Below are positions 7,507-10,778 of a stretch of DNA of 10,778 nt, in pieces; positions within the stretch are counted from its first letter, which is position 1, and each line of letters begins with the position of its first letter. Position numbers and translations under genes: made by a program. Under the pieces are notes generated by a model. The model worked only from the letters and a program-made list of their open reading frames with translations, did no database searches and was not told where the DNA came from. This DNA is from Verrucomicrobiota bacterium (GTDB taxonomy: Bacteria; Verrucomicrobiota; Verrucomicrobiia; Chthoniobacterales; UBA10450), in the NCBI GenBank assembly GCA_003217965.1, contig QHNB01000013.1:5820-16597 (forward strand). The letters are read 5' to 3'.

Positions 7507-8682
7507 ATGATTGATGATTTGTTTGTCAGAACGACAAACCTTCGAAATCTGTGCCGGATCCAAAAAGCCAAGGTCTTGGCCGTTATTCGCCGCGTTCCCC
7601 GAGACGATTGGCTGGTGATCGCATGGGTCTTGGCGAGCAAGCTCTTGCTCTTCCTTTTCGGCATCAAAAGCTTTCAAATTTTGGAGGACAAATACTTGCC
7701 CACTGGAAATAGTTGGCTGGAGATTTGGAACCGTTGGGATTCGCTAATCTATCAGCGAATTGCCCAAGTTGGCTACGATCCAAATTATGTGTGGAAGGCA
7801 TGGTTTTATCCGCTTTTCCCCTGGAGCGTGCGCCTCGCCTATCATTTTTGCGGCGACTACCTCACCGGCGCCTTCTTGGTATCAGGCGTCTCGCTCTTTA
7901 TCGTAACGCTGCTTCTGCGTAGGTTGGTGCAGCTCGATTTTTCGGCAGAAATCGCGCAGCGCACTGTCTGGTTCTTTCTAATTTTTCCCACCGCGTATTT
8001 TTTGCACATCGGCTATACGGAAAGCCTCTTTCTTGCGTTTGCACTCGGTTCCATCCTGGCAGCACGTCGGGAACGGTGGTGGCTGGCGGGCGTTCTGGGG
8101 GCCGCTGCCTGGGCGACGCGCGCTAATGGCATGATTTTGATTCCAACCCTCGCCGTCGAGGCGGCTCACCAGTACTTTACCAGGAGACGATGGCAATGGC
8201 ATTGGCTCTGGATAGTTTTGGTGCCGGCGGGCTTCGGTGTTTATCTTCTGCTCAATCTCCACGTCACCGGTGACGCGTTCGCCTTCTTGAAAATGCGCAA
8301 GGCGGTGACCTCAAACTCGTTCGCTTGGCCGTGGGTTGGCATTCGCGACGCCGTTGGAAATCTGCACCGCCATCCCAACCAAGCCGAGATGGTCGGTGCG
8401 CAAGAATTATTCTTTGTCGCGCTGGGTTTCGCCTGCGCCGCAATTAGTTGGTGGAAATTACGCCCGAGTTACTCCATGTGGATAAGCGCGACTTGGTTGC
8501 TGTTCGCGAGTGTCAAATTTGTGCAAAGCGCGCCCCGCTATGCCTTGACCATGTTCCCCATTTTCATTCTGTTCGCCACAGTCTCTGCCAATCGACTTTG
8601 GAATCTGGTTATCACTATGTGGTCGTTACTATTCCTTGCTCTCTTCGTTAGCCTCTTCGTGCGTGGGTGGTGGGCATTCTGA
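7507..8682 (+). CDS. Polytopic GT-C glycosyltransferase, PIG-V-like mannosyltransferase family (second copy)
   Basis: A 391-residue membrane protein, with a first hydrophobic span at about 35-53 after a basic N-terminal segment and further spans to the C-terminus. Family blocks: RWDSLIYQRIAQVGY (76-90), with the acidic residue expected at the active site; FYPLFP (100-105); GYTESLFL (169-176); WATR (202-205); and APRY (342-345). These fit the PIG-V / Mannosyl_trans2-like group, which takes sugar from polyprenyl-phosphate donors, more closely than the leftward paralog does. The sugar and acceptor cannot be told. The gene stands alone on the plus strand, preceded by non-coding sequence and followed by a convergent gene after 74 bases. 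The start ATG is supported by TGGAGG six bases upstream. Confidence 0.85.
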   Translation: MIDDLFVRTTNLRNLCRIQKAKVLAVIRRVPRDDWLVIAWVLASKLLLFLFGIKSFQILEDKYLPTGNSWLEIWNRWDSLIYQRIAQVGYDPNYVWKAWFYPLFPWSVRLAYHFCGDYLTGAFLVSGVSLFIVTLLLRRLVQLDFSAEIAQRTVWFFLIFPTAYFLHIGYTESLFLAFALGSILAARRERWWLAGVLGAAAWATRANGMILIPTLAVEAAHQYFTRRRWQWHWLWIVLVPAGFGVYLLLNLHVTGDAFAFLKMRKAVTSNSFAWPWVGIRDAVGNLHRHPNQAEMVGAQELFFVALGFACAAISWWKLRPSYSMWISATWLLFASVKFVQSAPRYALTMFPIFILFATVSANRLWNLVITMWSLLFLALFVSLFVRGWWAF

Positions 8683-8756
8683 CAAAGCGCCTCGAGCGAC
8701 TCAACCCTCGCGTGCGGGTCGGCCGGGCAAGCGCCTAAGAGCCGGCGTGAAAAGGA

Positions 8757-9116
8757 TTAGTGGCCGCCGGTCACGGTATAACCCTCGTTGCGCAAATCTT
8801 CCGCCAGATCCCGCTCCATCTCCGCGGCGGCCTCGTACGGCATCGGATTCAAATGCTCATAGAGCTCCGGTATCAAGCGAAGACCGTATTTTCTGACCAC
8901 CCACGCAGACTTGTAACCATGGCGGTGATTCTCGAAGCGATGCTCCGGCAAAAGTCCGCTCATGCCGACGTAAACGCATGGTTTGCGCGGATCGCGTTTT
9001 GGATTCGCCCGCAAAATCGATGGATGTCTGGCCGCCTTATTGCTAAGCAGCACAACGTAGACGTGATGATGAAACTCCGCTTTAAGCCGCGAGTTCCGCT
9101 TCACCGATAATGCCAC
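8757..9116 (-). CDS. Small GIY-YIG-like nuclease domain protein
   Basis: A 119-residue single-domain protein. The pattern resembles a GIY-YIG fold: VYVVLL at 19-24 in the GIY position, CVYVGMSG at 47-54 in the YIG position, R60 after it (the usual catalytic Arg), and a helix EMERDLAEDLR at 99-109 that could supply the catalytic Glu (E101 by my reading). The end, GYTVTGGH, looks like a conserved terminus. GIY-YIG enzymes cut DNA, but many small bacterial members have no known role, and activity is not shown here. The GTG start at 9116 overlaps the end of glgA by 35 bases; GTG at 9104 is an alternative. AAGAG before 9116 is only a weak Shine-Dalgarno. Co-transcription with glgA is likely by position. 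Confidence 0.65.
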   Translation of the reverse strand: MALSVKRNSRLKAEFHHHVYVVLLSNKAARHPSILRANPKRDPRKPCVYVGMSGLLPEHRFENHRHGYKSAWVVRKYGLRLIPELYEHLNPMPYEAAAEMERDLAEDLRNEGYTVTGGH

Positions 9117-10530
9117 GATACAACTCTTCGTAGCGCAATGCCGCGCTCGCCCATTCGAAATTGCGCGACATGGCGCGCATCATCAAATCGCGCCAGATTC
9201 CACGATCCCGAAAAAGCTCGCGGGCGCGTTTGATTGCATCCCAGAAAGCGTCGGCGGAATACTCAAAGCAAAGGAAACCGTAGCCACGATCGAGCACCGG
9301 GTCGTAATCCTCCACAATTTCCTGAATTCCACCGGTGGCGTGGGCGACGGGCAGCGCTCCATATTTCAAACTGTACATCGCCATCAGTCCACCAGGTTCG
9401 AATCGCGACGGAATCAAGGTGACGTCGGCTCCGGCTTCGATGAGGTGGGCGAGGCGCTCGTCGTAATGGCGACGATAAGCAAATCGCGCCGGATAGCGGC
9501 GCGAGGCGATTGCGAGCTCCGTTTCAAAGGCTGGATCACCTTCGCCGAGAATGATCAGACGCACGTCATCGGAAAGCATTCGGTCGAACAGCGGTGTGAG
9601 AATGCCGAAACCTTTTTCAGCGACAATGCGCGTTACTATTCCGAACACGGGGCCGCGCGGCGCCGGCGCCAGCTCCAGGCCGGCCAGCAGCGCGTCACGA
9701 CAAATCGTTTTGTTCCAAAGCTTTTCCGGGTCAAAGTGCGCGGGAAGGAACGGATCCGTATCCGGATTCCAGCGCGCATAATCTGCCCCGTGCAAGACTC
9801 CGCTTAACTTGTGCGCGTTCTCGCGCAGCACGCCATCAAGTCCACAGCCAAATTCCGGCCGCAAGATTTCCTGTTTGTGATGTTCGCTCACGGTAGTGAC
9901 GCGATCGGCGAAGAGGATCCCCGCTTTGAGAAAATTAAGTCGTCCGAAAAATTCAACGCCACGGAGTGAGAAATAGCGTTGGGGCAGGTTCGTTAGCGCA
10001 AAATCAAGTCCCCAAAAGCTTCCCTGCTCCGCGATTCGATGAAGGGTGAGCACAGTCGAGAAAGGCAAATTGTGCGCACGAATGTAAACGGGAACGAGGG
10101 CTGCCGCCCAATCGTGTAGATGCAAAACTTGCGGTACCGGCGTCAGCCGGCGAGCCAATTCCACTGCTGCTTTGTTAAAAAAAATAAAACGGGCAGCGTT
10201 GTCTTCGTAGGGCACTCCATGTTCGCCGTAAATCTCCGGGCGATCAAAAAACTCATCACACCGGACAAAGAACAACTGCACGCCATTCGGAGTGCGTCCC
10301 TCGAGATATTCGGCAACATGGTTTTTTTCGCCCACTCGCACATCTACGGTGACGCCGGTATCATTCACCTCCGCGTCCGCGCTCTCGCGAATTTCGCGGT
10401 AAAATGGGAGAACGACGCCCACTTCGTGATCGCGTTCCCGCAGTTCATGAGGAAGCGCCTCGAGAACGTCGATAACTGCGCCCGCCCGCTGCAATGGCGG
10501 TGCTTCTGCGCTGATCATTAGGATCCGCAT
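9082..10530 (-). CDS. glgA: Glycogen/starch synthase family protein (GT5), divergent
   Basis: A 482-residue cytoplasmic GT-B glycosyltransferase, close to the usual 475-480. The GlgA enzyme adds glucose from ADP-glucose to an alpha-1,4-glucan. Conserved family features are HLHDW (137-141), TLHRIAEQG with H164 in the place of the catalytic His, LNFLKAGILFADRVTTVS (198-215), HGADYARWNPDTD (247-259), the R301/K306 pair in TRIVAEKG, and SRFEPGGLMAMYSLKYG (375-391) with E378. Two motifs depart from the norm. The N-terminal K-T-G-G-L loop, at the same residue numbers 15-19, reads R-A-G-A-V, and E-P-C-G-L reads E-P-G-G-L. The protein may be a GlgA paralog with altered donor or reduced activity, or another GT5 enzyme, so the symbol is given with reserve. 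ATG 10530 lies four bases after the stop of the upstream cca-like gene. Confidence 0.85.
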   Translation of the reverse strand: MRILMISAEAPPLQRAGAVIDVLEALPHELRERDHEVGVVLPFYREIRESADAEVNDTGVTVDVRVGEKNHVAEYLEGRTPNGVQLFFVRCDEFFDRPEIYGEHGVPYEDNAARFIFFNKAAVELARRLTPVPQVLHLHDWAAALVPVYIRAHNLPFSTVLTLHRIAEQGSFWGLDFALTNLPQRYFSLRGVEFFGRLNFLKAGILFADRVTTVSEHHKQEILRPEFGCGLDGVLRENAHKLSGVLHGADYARWNPDTDPFLPAHFDPEKLWNKTICRDALLAGLELAPAPRGPVFGIVTRIVAEKGFGILTPLFDRMLSDDVRLIILGEGDPAFETELAIASRRYPARFAYRRHYDERLAHLIEAGADVTLIPSRFEPGGLMAMYSLKYGALPVAHATGGIQEIVEDYDPVLDRGYGFLCFEYSADAFWDAIKRARELFRDRGIWRDLMMRAMSRNFEWASAALRYEELYRGIIGEAELAA

Positions 10531-10534
10531 CGTC

Positions 10535-10778
10535 TCAGGATTCTACCGGGTACTCGTGCTTCAGCCAATCGAGCGCCTCTTCTCGCGACTTGAGCGTTCC
10601 TTCGAGCTGGCGTGTCTCCACCGCCTCCAGGATCTCGCCAAATTTCGGGCCCGGCTTCATGCCAAGGGCGATGAGATCATCGCCCGTCACCAACGGTGGC
10701 GGAATGATTGGCTCATTCGCGAACTCCTCTTTTTTGCGGACGAGAAAATCATAGTTGTCGAGCATGGCATGGCTGCTC
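10535..10778 (-). CDS. C-terminal end of a CCA-adding / poly(A) polymerase-type tRNA nucleotidyltransferase (partial)
   Basis: Only the last 80 or so codons are in the window; the frame is open through 10778, and an internal Met at 10765 is not a likely start. The segment PPPLVTGDDLIALGMKPGP, followed by FGEILEAVETRQLEG and a TREEALDWL-like helix (here KSREEALDWLKHEYP), matches the C-terminal region after the HD domain in class II tRNA nucleotidyltransferases, which add or repair the 3' CCA of tRNA. The nucleotidyltransferase and HD domains would lie right of the window. The stop codon is four bases from the glgA start, so the two are probably co-transcribed. An HD-domain protein of related architecture cannot be excluded from this fragment. 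Confidence 0.72.
   Translation of the reverse strand, partial: SSHAMLDNYDFLVRKKEEFANEPIIPPPLVTGDDLIALGMKPGPKFGEILEAVETRQLEGTLKSREEALDWLKHEYPVES

Noticed and set aside
8685..8736. Direct repeat AAGCGCCT at 8685-8692 and 8729-8736
   Set aside because: Eight bases, two copies, no further structure; expected by chance in GC-rich sequence.
8722..8746. GCCGG/CCGGC stem-loop between convergent genes
   Set aside because: Five base pairs with a fifteen-base loop and no T-run; too weak to call a terminator.
8760..9110. Open frame of 116 codons on the plus strand
   Set aside because: It lies exactly opposite the GIY-YIG-like gene, has no family resemblance, and its length is explained by codon bias on the other strand.
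9340..9807. Open frame of 155 codons on the plus strand
   Set aside because: Antisense to glgA, whose motifs are clear; the translation is Arg-rich and unlike a protein family.

Overview
The window reads as ordinary chromosome of a free-living Gram-negative-type bacterium with fairly high GC and frequent GTG starts. The single-chain glycine dehydrogenase, the soil-type FAD/UGM-like oxidoreductase, the PIG-V-like mannosyltransferases and the glgA/cca neighbourhood would fit Verrucomicrobiota (Chthoniobacterales-like). That placement is an impression from the proteins and was not tested by any search. There is no rRNA, tRNA, CRISPR array, transposase or phage gene.

Layout. (1) Positions 1-2919, plus strand: gcvP, the P-protein of the glycine cleavage system. 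Its reading frame is open to the left edge, so the true start may lie outside. (2) Positions 3003-6538, minus strand: a tight three-gene unit transcribed leftward. It holds a membrane GT-C glycosyltransferase of PIG-V type, a UDP-galactopyranose-mutase/amine-oxidase-like flavoprotein, and a soluble type I phosphoribosyltransferase. The gene gaps are 4 and 25 bases, which suggests one transcript that handles a sugar or lipid-linked sugar. The substrate cannot be read from the sequence. (3) Positions 6539-7506: a gap of about 970 bases that contains a dead soluble inorganic pyrophosphatase gene on the plus strand, with one nonsense codon, one frameshift and one altered metal-ligand residue. (4) Positions 7507-8682, plus strand: a second PIG-V-like GT-C protein with a textbook ribosome binding site. 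(5) Positions 8757-10778, minus strand: the 3' end of a CCA-adding/poly(A)-polymerase-type tRNA nucleotidyltransferase, a divergent GlgA-type glycogen synthase four bases downstream, and a small GIY-YIG-like protein overlapping the end of glgA by 35 bases.

The genes do not form a known defence or mobile system. The points most worth a second look are the decayed pyrophosphatase between two related glycosyltransferases, the substitutions in the nucleotide-sugar motifs of the GlgA protein, the glycosyltransferase/flavoenzyme/phosphoribosyltransferase operon, and the small GIY-YIG-like protein.
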